Positions 43,221 to 53,162 of a stretch of DNA of 64,000 nt are shown here, piece by piece. Every line of letters starts with the position of its first letter. The first letter of the stretch is position 1. The DNA comes from Hymenopellis radicata. Its lineage: Eukaryota; Basidiomycota; Agaricomycetes; Agaricales; Physalacriaceae. The stretch spans positions 106,022-170,021 of the forward strand of contig JADNRX010000088.1 in the NCBI GenBank assembly GCA_015501595.1, written 5' to 3'. Made by a program: the position numbers and the translations under genes. A model generated the notes under the pieces. It saw only the letters and a program-made list of their open reading frames with translations, had not been told where the DNA came from and ran no database searches.

Positions 43221-43929
43221 CTACCATGGCCTTCAACGTCCATCAGGGATGATGACCGTGATGATGATGCGATTAGCATTGACAAGGCTGTGTCTAGTAC
43301 AACGTGGCTGGATGAAGGTATTGTCCGTGCTTGTCTGTGTTCACATATCTAAGTACCTACACTAGTACTATATGTAGCTACTATTGTTCTTTTAAAAATG
43401 TTTTACTATCAATCATGATGTGTCTTGGCTTTCTTCCATGTGCCCGAGCTTGAGTAGTTTTCAACTGTATTATTTAGCAGCAGTGAAAGTAACACAAGCT
43501 TCACATAAACATATAACTTAAGAAGCCTTGATAGTGCTTTTAGAATGCTTTTTATCAGCTTATGAAATGCATGTAGACAACTTTTAAAGCGCTGTGTAGC
43601 ACACTTAGGACAAGGTTCTTAGAGACATCTGCTTTGTGCAGCCTTGAGGAAGCTTTTTAAGAGCTTTTTAAGTATCTTTTCAGTAGCCGAAACACGTACT
43701 AGAGTCATCTTAGGACAAGGTTCACGAAGACACATGCTTTAAGTCAACTTTGGAGAGCTTTTTAAGAGCTTTTAGGATGTCTTAAGGTGTCTTAAGATGC
43801 CTTAAAGCACTCGTCAACGTGAACCTTTGTTTTAAGCGTCTTATTAGCTTACTCGTCTTTACTATCTTTTTATGTCTTAAGACGCTTTAAGTTGCTTAAA
43901 GTTGCCTTAAGGCATATAGGCCTTTCGAG

Positions 43930-45045
43930 ATGAAGGGCGTTGTTGTCACTCCATGCCGAGATACCATTGACGCCGACGGCACTATCGACCTTCTTCTCAA
44001 TCACACCTACCGACGATACGGACTCTGGGACAAGATGATCACTGACCGAGGTCCTCAGTTCGCCAGCCAGGTCATGCAAGGAATCCATAAACGCCTCGGT
44101 ATCATCTCAGCCCTCAGTACCGCCTACCATCCAGAGACGGATGGGGAAACCGAGCGGTACAACCAAGAGTTGGAACAATACCTGCACATATTCTGCAATT
44201 ATCGCCAGGATGATTGGGTTAAGCACCTTCCTTTCGCCGAATTCTCCCATAACGTTCGCGTTCACTCCGCTACAGGGAAATCTCCATTTGAACTCCTGCA
44301 TGGGTTCCTTCTAAGACTATTCCTGCCGCTGCGCACTGACTCACATCTCCCGATGCTTGAGTCCCGCCTAGAGACGTTGAAGGAATTACGAGAAGAGGTA
44401 GAGGCGAGCTTGAAGAGCGCAGCGGAGGTTATGAAGACGCAGCACGGCAATTACCTGCTGGAACATCCGACGTTCAAGGTTGGAGACAAGGTGTTGCTGG
44501 ATGGAAAAAACCTCGCTACAACGAGGCCGAAAGCTAAGTTGTCGAATAAACGCTATGGGTCATTCGAAATCACTGAAGTCCTCGGAACAGTAAACTTCCG
44601 CCTCAAACTGCCGAATAAATGGCAGATTCACAACGTATTCCACGCCTCCCTTCTTATCCCCTGGGTCGAGACCGACGCCCACGGGCCTCCCCTCCCATCT
44701 GAACTCCCCGACCTCGAGGGCGGCAAAGAGAAGTTCGATGTCGAAGCCATTCTTGCCTCCCGCAAACCACGAAATGGACGAGGGACCAGCTACAAAGTCA
44801 AATGGCTTGGTTATCCTGACTCCAAGAACACCTGGGAGCCGGCGTCCAACTTCTCCACGCACGCTAAGGAGCAGATTTATGAATTCCACCGAAACAACCC
44901 GACCGCCTACCGCGCCCCCGCTCCTCGTACACGTGCTCTCTTCGGCATCACTATGGGGGATATTTGGCGTACTACTCCTGTGCTCCAGGCGCAAGCACAG
45001 CCTAAAGAGGGGGTATTGTCACGAATCGCCTTCCTCGTGACCTAG
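43930..45045 (+). CDS. Gypsy integrase C-terminal half with chromodomain
   Basis: Starts right after the insert boundary: KGVVVTPCRDTIDADGT, then the second catalytic Asp in MITDRGPQFASQVM, the Glu in STAYHPETDGETERYNQ, a GPY/F-like region (NKRYGSFEITEVLGTVNFRL), and the chromodomain (VEAILASRKPRNGRGTSYKV, KWLGYPDSKNTWEPASNF). Chromodomains steer chromoviruses to modified histones. The first Asp (VD.F motif) is lost to the insert, so the enzyme cannot be active alone. The frame ends in the 3' LTR. Confidence 0.85.
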   Translation: MKGVVVTPCRDTIDADGTIDLLLNHTYRRYGLWDKMITDRGPQFASQVMQGIHKRLGIISALSTAYHPETDGETERYNQELEQYLHIFCNYRQDDWVKHLPFAEFSHNVRVHSATGKSPFELLHGFLLRLFLPLRTDSHLPMLESRLETLKELREEVEASLKSAAEVMKTQHGNYLLEHPTFKVGDKVLLDGKNLATTRPKAKLSNKRYGSFEITEVLGTVNFRLKLPNKWQIHNVFHASLLIPWVETDAHGPPLPSELPDLEGGKEKFDVEAILASRKPRNGRGTSYKVKWLGYPDSKNTWEPASNFSTHAKEQIYEFHRNNPTAYRAPAPRTRALFGITMGDIWRTTPVLQAQAQPKEGVLSRIAFLVT

Positions 45046-45537
45046 CGCCCCTTCCTTTTTCACTAATAAGGGCGCGCTAGAGTCTCCGGACCACTCCATT
45101 ATCACACTCCAGTGTTATCATGCTCTAACATCGTCATGTGTCAAGCGGTCCGGGTCCCGGTCCGGAAGTGCCGAGATGCCGGTTAGTGAGTCGTCTGGAT
45201 TTTGGCCCATGGGCCAAAATCTATCCACTGCTAAGTCATGTGACCACCTCATGACTCCAGATGATCTGATTGGTATTCCCACTGTCTATTGTTCCATCCT
45301 AGATCTTCCCATTGTTCGTACAGCCACAGACTCTATATATATATACGCAGCCCTTGTAGATAGTTCCCCACTCTGTCCTCCTTTGTCTCCGTACTACACA
45401 GTCCCCTCTGTACTACGTCGAGCTAGCACAGCGTCCTCTACGCTTTATCATCTATCATTCTTATCGCATCTCTATTCTCCCGCTCCTCTAGTCGCGGCCC
45501 GAGCGGTCTTGTGGTCACGTGGTCACTGTTCTTGACA
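45017..45537 (+). repeat. Gypsy 3' LTR
   Basis: 521 bp, apparently identical to the 5' LTR; TATA run at 45334-45346. Confidence 0.92.
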
Positions 45538-45733
45538 CTCCTCCTCCGTCTCTATTTCCATTTCACTTGCTTCATCAGAGTCCATGTCGTCATCTTCATG
45601 CCCTGCACCTGATGTTTGCTTTTTTTCATTTCCGTCAACCCCATAAACCTGTTCCAAGATTTCAGGATCGACGCCTTCAAAGTCGTCCATTGACACATGA
45701 ATTCCAGCACCGAGAAGATCGTTCAAATACATA
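45538..45733 (-). pseudogene. DDE integrase gene, second (middle) piece
   Basis: Reads MYLNDLLGAGIHVSMDDFEG, VDPEILEQVYGVDG, then an acidic DSDEASEMEIETEEE, in the manner of the C-terminal region of this integrase family (a short YGV motif followed by an acidic stretch). Its left edge is the Gypsy target site, its right edge the TA target site of the 4.8-kb element. Confidence 0.7.
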
Positions 45734-46229
45734 CTGTAGCGTTTCAACCGTAGGTTCGCAGCTTGTGACCCGATATGCTGTGAACTTACAGCGAACAGCT
45801 TCGCAAACCCTTAAATTCCCTTATTTGGACAGGCCCGCCGCAGGCGGGACCTGAAACATCAGGAAAGGGTGTATGGGACTCTGGATAACCATGGACTGCC
45901 ATAGCTGACTAGGGCTGCTCAGGAGATCGGAAATCAGATAGGTTGTCAAGCTAACTCTGAGAAAGGTTCAGACCTGCAGCCTAACTCAGGCTGCTCTGAA
46001 GTCTGATCTAGTCAACTCTAACTGACTTCGAGTCACTCTCAATACTCTCTAAGTCAACTCATGCAAGGTCAATTCAACTAGAGTAAGCTACAGGCTATAT
46101 TTGTCAAGTCAACTGGTTACTTAAAGCTAGGCAAAGTTAAGTGAAAATCCATCAAAACAGTAACAGAATAATAGTATAATAAGATTTCAGACCAACATAT
46201 TGAATACAGCAGCAGCTACACTACATATA

Positions 46230-46482
46230 CTGTACCGTTTCGACCGCATGTTCGCATAACGTGTCACGCGGCCACGGGAACCGAACTTAGACCAAAACAT
46301 AACGCATCACGGACCGGTTTTTGAGGGCGCCAAAGGCCCAAAAAGGAAATTTTCGCTCCCGCCTACGGCGGGAGCATCCAAATATGGTAATTCCGGGCTG
46401 TGTGCCTGGAAACGAACCTAATTCCTGTAAGTTCGCGGCATAACACGTCACATGCCGCGAACTTACGGTCGAAACAGTACAG
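46230..46482. mobile_element. MITE of 253 bp, same end family as the 4.8-kb element
   Basis: TIRs CTGTACCGTTTCGACCG (left) and CTGTACTGTTTCGACCG (right, inverted), matching further inward to about 26 bp. TA target duplication at 46228-46229 and 46483-46484. It has no coding capacity and is nested in the 4.8-kb element. Confidence 0.8.
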
Positions 46483-49034
46483 TACAGGCTGCCAAGTAAC
46501 ATTGTGTATTAGCTCATTACCCAAGCCCCATCTCCTTTATCACTGCAGATAAGCAAATTAGTTCGTTCTACAGGCAACATTCGAAAGAACCTTATCGGAA
46601 GATGTATGTATTGCCATTTACCACCAAGCCACCACGCTACATCATCCTTAATGTGGAGCATCGTCCTCGTCCAAGTCGTTGAGTAGCAGCGTCCGTATCG
46701 TTGAGAGTAAGCACCGCCAGTGTCGTTGAGTAAGTGTCGTCCTACTCATGGGATCTTCATTGTTAACGGCAATGGGTCGTCCTCGTGGAGTGCAGGGACC
46801 GTCACCGTCGTCGAGCACCTCGTCAATTTTGGGGACGCCGATCCGCTTGTCCTGAACTGTAGTCATTGTTGAAGTCATGCTGAGATGCCACTCATTGCAG
46901 ACATCATGGTGGTCGGGCTCTCGTTGTCAAGCAGATACGTGTTGTCAAAGTCGATAGGCCTCGATAAGTCTGGGACGCTTGCTCGTCGGCATGTCAACAC
47001 ACTGTTGTGAATGACCGCCATAGCGGGAGGAATTGTCACTCACGGGTCTCATAGTAGTACTAGTAGTCGGCAGGCCTCATCGTCATTGTAGTGCGTGCAG
47101 GCCTGCTTGACGGGGGTATCGTGCGTCGTACTGGGAAGTTGGAGACGACTGTCAGTGAGGGTGCTGCAGTGGAAACGTTGACGGCTTACCGTCGGCGTGC
47201 GCACAGGAAAGGTCATCCTAGCTTTCAAGGTCGCCGTTGTCCGGTAGTCGATGTCCATGCTCGGAGTCGCCCTGTAGTGTTCAGCCGTCGTGCTCGCATC
47301 ACTGGGCTTGCAATCCGTCTAGATTATCTGCTGTCGTCCGAGGGAAGGAGTGGTCACCGTTGCCGCAAAAATTAAACAGGCCGTCGGTGCGAGCTTGCTA
47401 GTGCGGGTGGGCGGACTGGTACGAGATGAGTGAACCGTGATCGGAAAGAAAAGTCAACATACACGTGATGCCGACGTGGCAACACGTCGCGACGTGCGGA
47501 CTTATGAGGAATGGAGGAAGATTGGGGGGGGAGAATTTGTTAGGGCAAGAGCATTGATGTCTGTTACATATGCCAAAGTAAACCTCTGCATATGAACAAG
47601 AAATGAGAACACACCGCAACATTGCCCGCTGCAACGGTGAAGCGTCTATTCGTCGTGTCGTCGCTCTCATAAAGATTATCCGTGGGATGCGGCGAGGCCT
47701 GGCGCTGCTTGAACCCGACTGCTTGGCCAACGGCGCCGTTGTTACTCTAACGTGCTGCCTGTGTTGAGGGCTTACGCGTGGGGTCGTCCAGAGAGCACGT
47801 AAAACGTGAAAGTAAAAGAAGAGGAGCAAGATACGGCGGTAACGGTGGTCGACATGGGTGATGATGGTGGTGGGAGGTAAGAGACGACGACTCCGAACAG
47901 TGTCTGATCACTGCTCGGATCGCCGGTCCCGTCATCCGACCATCGTTCAAACGCGTCGTTAACATCGAACGGCGGCATAGAACAGCCTAGAAATAGAAAG
48001 AATAGGACTAGGTAAATGTATTGAAGATTTGCTATAAATACGGAGTGAACCGACTTACAGCAGAGTGTCTTGAGAAAGTGTTTGTTCTCATAAGTGCGAG
48101 TATTGTCTTCACATAGACCAAAAAAATGACCAAAAAATAAAATGTCAGAACTTGCGTCGGGAATGCATCACACAATATTTCAAGGTATCAACTGTCTTCG
48201 TTGTCGCGCTGGAGGTCATTCAAGTCGTCAAAAACCGCCCGGTCCGATCATCCGAGTGGTGATTGCAGGCGTTTTCTGATAAGTACACTTTGCATTACGA
48301 CCACCACAACCCATTGCGCTGGCCTCTTTACGATCCGCCCTGGGACGTCTGTGCATCGGACGTTATTCTGGCCCTTCGCGCGCTGTTTAGACCTCTTATG
48401 CCTGAACAGCCATTGTTTGTAGACCTACGAAGTCTTTCGCTGGGCGGCGGTTGAAATCCTGCGAATCTCGAAAATACTGATAGCTTGCACGGACCACCGA
48501 CTCTATCATTCGAGCCGGAGCGTGGAATAGTCGTCCGAGTCGTGTCTCGACCTGGAAAAGGAGAGCATAGGGTGGAAAGGTGTTGTTCGGGTTGCAACCC
48601 GCACAAGGTGTGTACACGTTTCTTTTGACTACTATGCCCACTAAATACATCCTAGACTCGCGCCCGACGCACACCCAAACATCGACCAGACGACGACGAC
48701 CACACTGCCCATGGCTCCCAGTCCCAACGGCACCCCCAGATCCCGATGGACATTGGGTTCTGCTGTCTCACCAATATCCGAGCAACCACGGTTGCTAGCT
48801 GATTCGCCTGCCATGCTACGCGCGCTGAACCGTTACGGCAGCCCCGAAACTCTTTTCTTCTCTGCGCCCTCCGTCATGACATCCGTCTGGGGCGGAGACG
48901 ACGATGGCATGACACTGAAGATGATCACCGAGGACGGAGGCGAGGATGGTGAAGGCGACGAGGGGATCCGTGCACCATTCACGGAAGATTACGTCGTACA
49001 AACGCGACTTTGAGCGCGCTCAACTGTCGTCTGC

Positions 49035-49560
49035 CGCGCAGCGGCGCGCCTTTACAAGCAGAGGCCCGTCGCGGAAACCAAAACCACCCCAATTATAGAT
49101 GCGATCCTCGACCCCGTCGTCCGTCGAACGGCTCTCGTCAAGGTCCAGGCGCCTTTCACCGATGTCGAGAGTATAGCTCGCGGAATGGTCTACCTCGAGA
49201 AACTCAGACTTGTCAGCGTCATGGTCGTCGAAGTCGACAATGTTCGCGATACACAAGATGATCGCACTGCTATTATCGAAGCGCGTCGTTTCGTCCTTGG
49301 AGCGACAAGGTTCCGGGCACGGCCTGTACTGGGTGCTGTAGCCAGGCTTGGCCCTGGACCACATGAGTCTGAAGATAAACACCTCCAGAGGCTCACACCC
49401 TTCCCTCTGATCTCACGCCAATCCACTCTGCGCTCCGCGCGGGAGAGATCCCTGTCATTCCCCCATTTGCTCTTGACTCGTTGTGCCGATCTGTTCGCGT
49501 CGACGCGGATGACGCGGCGCTCTCGTGCGGTATGGCGACTTTGACGACCGTGCAGTGCGC
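49035..49560 (+). pseudogene. acetylglutamate synthase (arg2-like) fragment
   Basis: Family role: N-acetylation of glutamate, first step of arginine synthesis, mitochondrial. Reads KTTPIIDAILDPVVRRTALV, KVQAPFTDVESIARGMVYLE, KLRLVSVMVVEVDN, then RARPVLGAVARLGPGP and, in another frame, SALRAGEIPVIPPFALDSLC and RSVRVDADDA. These follow the order of the kinase-like half of fungal acetylglutamate synthases. The frame change near 49420 and the absence of the acetyltransferase half mark it as a remnant. It is inside the 4.8-kb element. Confidence 0.65.
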
Positions 49561-49859
49561 AAGATTGTCGGTCGAATGGGCAGGGGAGAACATGGACGAT
49601 TGTGAGGTCCCTTTCCTCATTCATACCCTGTACTGACTTTTGAAAAGAATTAGGATCCTCCTCGGCGCGTGCCATCCAGGCAACCTTCCTCTACACATTC
49701 TCCTTTACGACGATATCTCAAGTCAACCTACGAAAATAGTACAACACGATGCACGGTCTAGCAGTATAACGATATTACCATTGCCCGTGAATCTCCCGCT
49801 AAAAGGGTCCGAAGAAGCTAAGACTATATAACTCTCAGCACCATCTTCACTCCGATTTG

Positions 49860-49972
49860 GCAAACACGTTACCGCAGTCGATATTGTTCTTGAACGGGCA
49901 CAGCAACTTTGTTACGGCGCTCACGTGCGGAGGTGGTGAGTGGGAGTTACAACGGGACGATCCGGTTCTGGG
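49860..49972 (+). pseudogene. WD40-repeat C-terminal fragment
   Basis: NGHSNFVTALTC followed, one base out of frame, by SGSYNGTIRFWELP and a stop at about 49972. This is the GH..WD pattern of one WD40 blade. The parent gene was not identified. Confidence 0.45.
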
Positions 49973-50533
49973 AGCTTCCGTAGTACGTGCAGGGAGTCGG
50001 ACAAAGATTTTGCGATCCGGACAGCAAATGACTGTAAACATCGGAGTGCAGATTATTGCCAGCTCTCTCACTCCAGCGTACATTGTTGAACATGTATATA
50101 CAGCCAATTTATTTGATTTATTATTTGCATGTGACGTTTGATGACTAGGGATCTATTCAAAGTTGACCTAAGTTCACTTCTTTAGACTGAAGTGATGTAT
50201 GACTGACTCTGTGAAGCTCAAGACACCTGCCTGTCCAGTACACAACTAGGGTAAGCTCGGGTCAGCTCAAACTAGCTCCGGTTGTCTCAAGAAACTGCTC
50301 TTCAACTCAGGGCAGTCTAGATAAGCTCTCGGTAACTCTGTCGCTCATGGTCAACTTCGCTCAGAAGGACTTCTCTGAGTCATCCTGAGTCCAATGGCCG
50401 TTTCCTGATGAATTTCCACTTTTGGATGCTCGTGCCTGGCCAAGAGACTCCGTGACGCGATATGCTATATGTATAGGTTCGGTTCGTGAGGCCCCGTGAC
50501 CCGATATGAGAATATACGGTCGAAACGCTACAG

Positions 50534-51929
50534 TATCCGTGTGTTGTCGTGTCCTTCGCCGCCGATGGGATGTAAATTGTATTCCTCTTGGAATTTATCA
50601 CAATCCTCATTGATCTCATCTAGAAAAAGATAGTGCAGTAGCCATAAATGAGAAGGATTGTTGCGATCCAGGCCGTGCAGACGTTCAAGACGATAGAAAA
50701 AGGCACGCCACAGACGAACGAACTGGCGTCCTACTTCTACCCATGTCCGCTCAATTTTAGTATTGCGAGTGGAGCTAGAACAAAATTAAGCTATAAGGTT
50801 TTTAAGAGCAGAGTCGACATACGGGCCAAATAAAAAAGATCCACGATTTAATCCTTTTTTAAGAATCATATAAAGAGCTGCTAGGCGGTTTTCTAGGCCG
50901 CGATCACCACGAATTCGGGAGGGTAATCCCCAATCACGAATTGCATGTAATAAAAGTCCTAGAACAGTGAGCGAACGATTATTATCGGACGCTCGAAGAC
51001 CTGTTACCTAGTTAATATTTTAGTAATAAAATTATTTAATTAATATTTAATTTAAAACTTACAGCTCGTGTTCTGCCGTCCACAAATCCATGAATGACAA
51101 TTCCCCATAGGATTAATTTATGATGACCATCGACATGCCATAAAGCATTAGCATGAGGAACCTCGTAGCGGCCTCGAGGAATGCTCGCGTATGCTCGTAT
51201 GGTGCGACTGACAGGATCAACGCGACTAACGGAGTCCTTGATTCGTTGCTTCTGAATACGCAACCCTCGGCCTCTAAGATGTCCTATGAGATATCGAAGG
51301 CCGCTGTTAGGTTTCGATGCCACGTATTCCCGAACAATTTGATCCAGATCATCGTCAGAGATTTCAGAATATTTGTGGTGATTGATCCCTTGGGAATCGC
51401 ATAGATTTCGAAAGTGCTGACTGCTGACACCGATTGTACGGCAAACATGCTCCAAATTATGTTTGTAGCCAGGATTTGTGACGTGGCGTAGAAAGGCAGG
51501 TGATATGATCTTGCGAGGACGTCCCCTACGGCCAGTTCTAAGGATTGTGACTGGATTCCAGTGCAGAACATTAGGTTCCGTCCTATAATCGTCAACTTAG
51601 ATTATGTATTAAGAGAGAAAGACACTGTACTTGGTAGTTGCATCGTGGTGGGCTTGTTGTAGCTGTGTCGCTAATAATATCATCGCATCTAGACCTCTGC
51701 AGAGCCACTCCTCCGACGGTCCATCGGGCGCATCACAGAGTGCTTCAATAAGAGGAAGCGCAGTATTACTGATGCGATCGATATGAAACTTAATTTGGTG
51801 CGCATCTGCCTCCTGCTGCAGGATTGCAGTTGCACGAACAGATAGTTCAGTAATAGTATGATGGGCCTGCACTATGCTGTCATTACGACGGAGATGAGCT
51901 GGTAGATCGGGAAAGATGGTGCTCGCCAT
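50534..51929 (-). pseudogene. DDE integrase (rve-type transposase) gene, first piece with catalytic core
   Basis: Exons 51929-51632, 51582-51063, 51007-50823 and 50774-50534. N-terminal helical part (MASTIFPDLPAHLRRND), then NVLHWNPVTILRTGRRGRP, a helix-turn-helix-like CRTIGVSSQHFRNLCDSQG, DLDQIVREYVASKPNSGLRY and the core: first Asp in ALWHVDGHHKLILWGIVIHG, second in SRIRGDRGLEN, Glu in STRNTKIERTWVEVG, 34 residues between the last two. Then LHYLFLDEINEDCDKFQEE and HPIGGEGHDNTR, where the 4.8-kb element begins. The family is widespread in agaricomycetes as single-gene transposases. The remaining pieces are at 45733-45538 and 37358-36943. Confidence 0.8.
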
Positions 51930-52029
51930 GGATGTCGGAGTGCAAGATGTGACGTGATGACATATCACAGTGCTATAAAGCCCTTGTCATTCACATATAC
52001 TGTTTCCATCTGGTGACGCGTTATTTCCC
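51930..52029. promoter_or_regulatory. divergent promoter between integrase and BTB genes
   Basis: 100 bp between the two start codons, with CTATAAAG at about 51971 placed for the BTB gene. The shared promoter suggests the pair moved or is expressed together. Confidence 0.45.
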
Positions 52030-53110
52030 ATGTCAGATACGGTCGTACGACCAGACCAACCAGACCCATTCTATATCAAGGTCTGTTCACTCATCTCTCT
52101 TAAACTCTTAAACTGACCCTAGTTCAGTGTAGTGACGACAAAACAGTATTCGCTATACCTTTTACAAGGCGTTTATTCACTCTTTCGGGTCTTCTCGATC
52201 AGGCGTACAGTGAGACTGTAGCCTCCAGCGCAGAGGACTCCAGCGAGGACGCTAGCCAGGAGGACTCTCACAAGATCAGTGGCAGTCGTGAGACTCCACA
52301 TTTGCTCAATGGTCTCACCCCCGAGGCGGCGGAGCATTTCTTAACATGGTGGGGGGCAATGCCGTGCGTCTTCATTCCCTAGATTTGACCTCTCAACTGA
52401 TATATATATATAGGGGCTGGCAGCCATCACCTGACAATCGTCTTGAATGCTTAAAGAATCTCATCGAGGTCGGCCACTACTTGGAGATTCCGGCCCTCTT
52501 TCAATTTGCCGTTCGCGAGCTGGAACACGATATTGCAAACTGCCATCCCCTTCTTCGAACCTCCGACATTATTCTCCTTTCCCGTCGATATAGTTTGACT
52601 TCAGAATGCTGGATTTCCCCGATTCACGCTCTCCTCTCTCCTGACCACATTTGTCTGGAACACATCGATTCTGATACGTGTGAGGCACTGGGGCTTTGCT
52701 TGTACCGCATTATTGCAGAGGCTCGTGAACGCTATCATATCGTTCGTGCTGAGATGGCACTAACAGTTCCAGAGCTTCACCATGCGCCCTCTTGTTCAGA
52801 GCATGATACTTGTTACATGGCGTTTATTGTGTTCTGGACGTCCAAGGTAGTCCTGAAAATCTTTGGACGTGGACCTCATTACACGTACAAAACAGCGCGC
52901 GAGCTTCTTGCTGGCAATCATATCCCCTTTATGAACGACGACTGTAAAAGTCATATACTCTCCACTATGGACCTTATTGAGGACGCCATTTCGAAAGTTC
53001 ATTACCGTGCTGAAAATGCATGTGTTCACGCGATTGATCCTGCTGCTCCCGTGCCTCATCCCGGTAAGCAACGCATCGTTGAATTGATGTTGTTACTAAC
53101 TCTTGTCTAG
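52030..53110 (+). CDS. BTB/POZ-like protein
   Basis: Exons 52030-52080, 52128-52363 and 52414-53110 give about 327 residues. Starts MSDTVVRPDQPDPFYIKC, then DDKTVFAIPFTRRLFTLSGL and a BTB-like core broken by an acidic loop (ASSAEDSSEDASQEDS), HLLNGLTPEAAEHFLTWW, then ECLKNLIEVGHYLEIPALFQ and FAVRELEHDIANCHPLL, as in the BTB helices after the beta sheet. The C-terminal half is helical with Cys/His (HHAPSCSEHDTC). Basidiomycetes have many such genes. Role likely protein-protein contact or CUL3 adaptor; not provable here. It converges with the Ulp1 gene, ends 52 bp apart. Confidence 0.65.
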
Positions 53111-53162
53111 AGGTTCTTTAGAGCTATATACCGCTTGTAGTTCTAGTATAGAATAACCCTTT

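Larger units (their letters stand above)
38845..43928. mobile_element. ~5.1-kb TIR-bounded insert inside the Gypsy element
   Basis: The ends are inverted copies of GGCCTATATGCCTTAAGGC (left about 38851, right about 43921), with weaker matching further outwards (CTTCATC..GAAA). Both subterminal zones (38860-39180; 43440-43920) are filled with CTTAAG/CTTAAA-type motifs, a pattern seen where a transposase binds. No target duplication and no transposase seen. Contents: a WOPR-family gene, an MCM fragment, unassigned DNA and a minisatellite. The junctions coincide with the loss of Gypsy protease-RT-RNase H. Confidence 0.6.
37359..45537 (+). mobile_element. non-autonomous Gypsy (chromovirus) LTR retrotransposon carrying foreign DNA
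   Basis: LTRs 37359-37879 and 45017-45537 are both 521 bp and look identical by eye. They start TGTCACGAATCG and end CTTGACA. The target duplication CTCCT flanks both ends (37354-37358, 45538-45542). A purine tract (AAAGAGGGGGTAT) precedes the 3' LTR. Inside, a Gag region (to about 38845) and the integrase C-terminal half plus chromodomain (from 43930) remain. Protease, RT, RNase H and the first integrase Asp are absent, replaced by 38845-43928. No canonical tRNA primer site was recognised after the 5' LTR. It must have moved with enzymes from elsewhere. Confidence 0.9.
45734..50533. mobile_element. 4.8-kb TIR element with TA target duplication, carrying host gene pieces
   Basis: Ends are inverted CTGTAGCGTTTCRACCGTA (R = A left, G right), flanked by TA on both sides (45732-45733; 50534-50535). 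Subterminal zones (45840-46160 and 50160-50400) are rich in short AGTCAACT/AAGCTC-type words. A second, smaller element with the same type of end lies inside. No transposase frame was recognised, so it is probably mobilised in trans. It interrupts the integrase gene. 46483-48950 shows only weak frames (for instance 47978-47750 - and 48201-48460 +). Confidence 0.75.
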
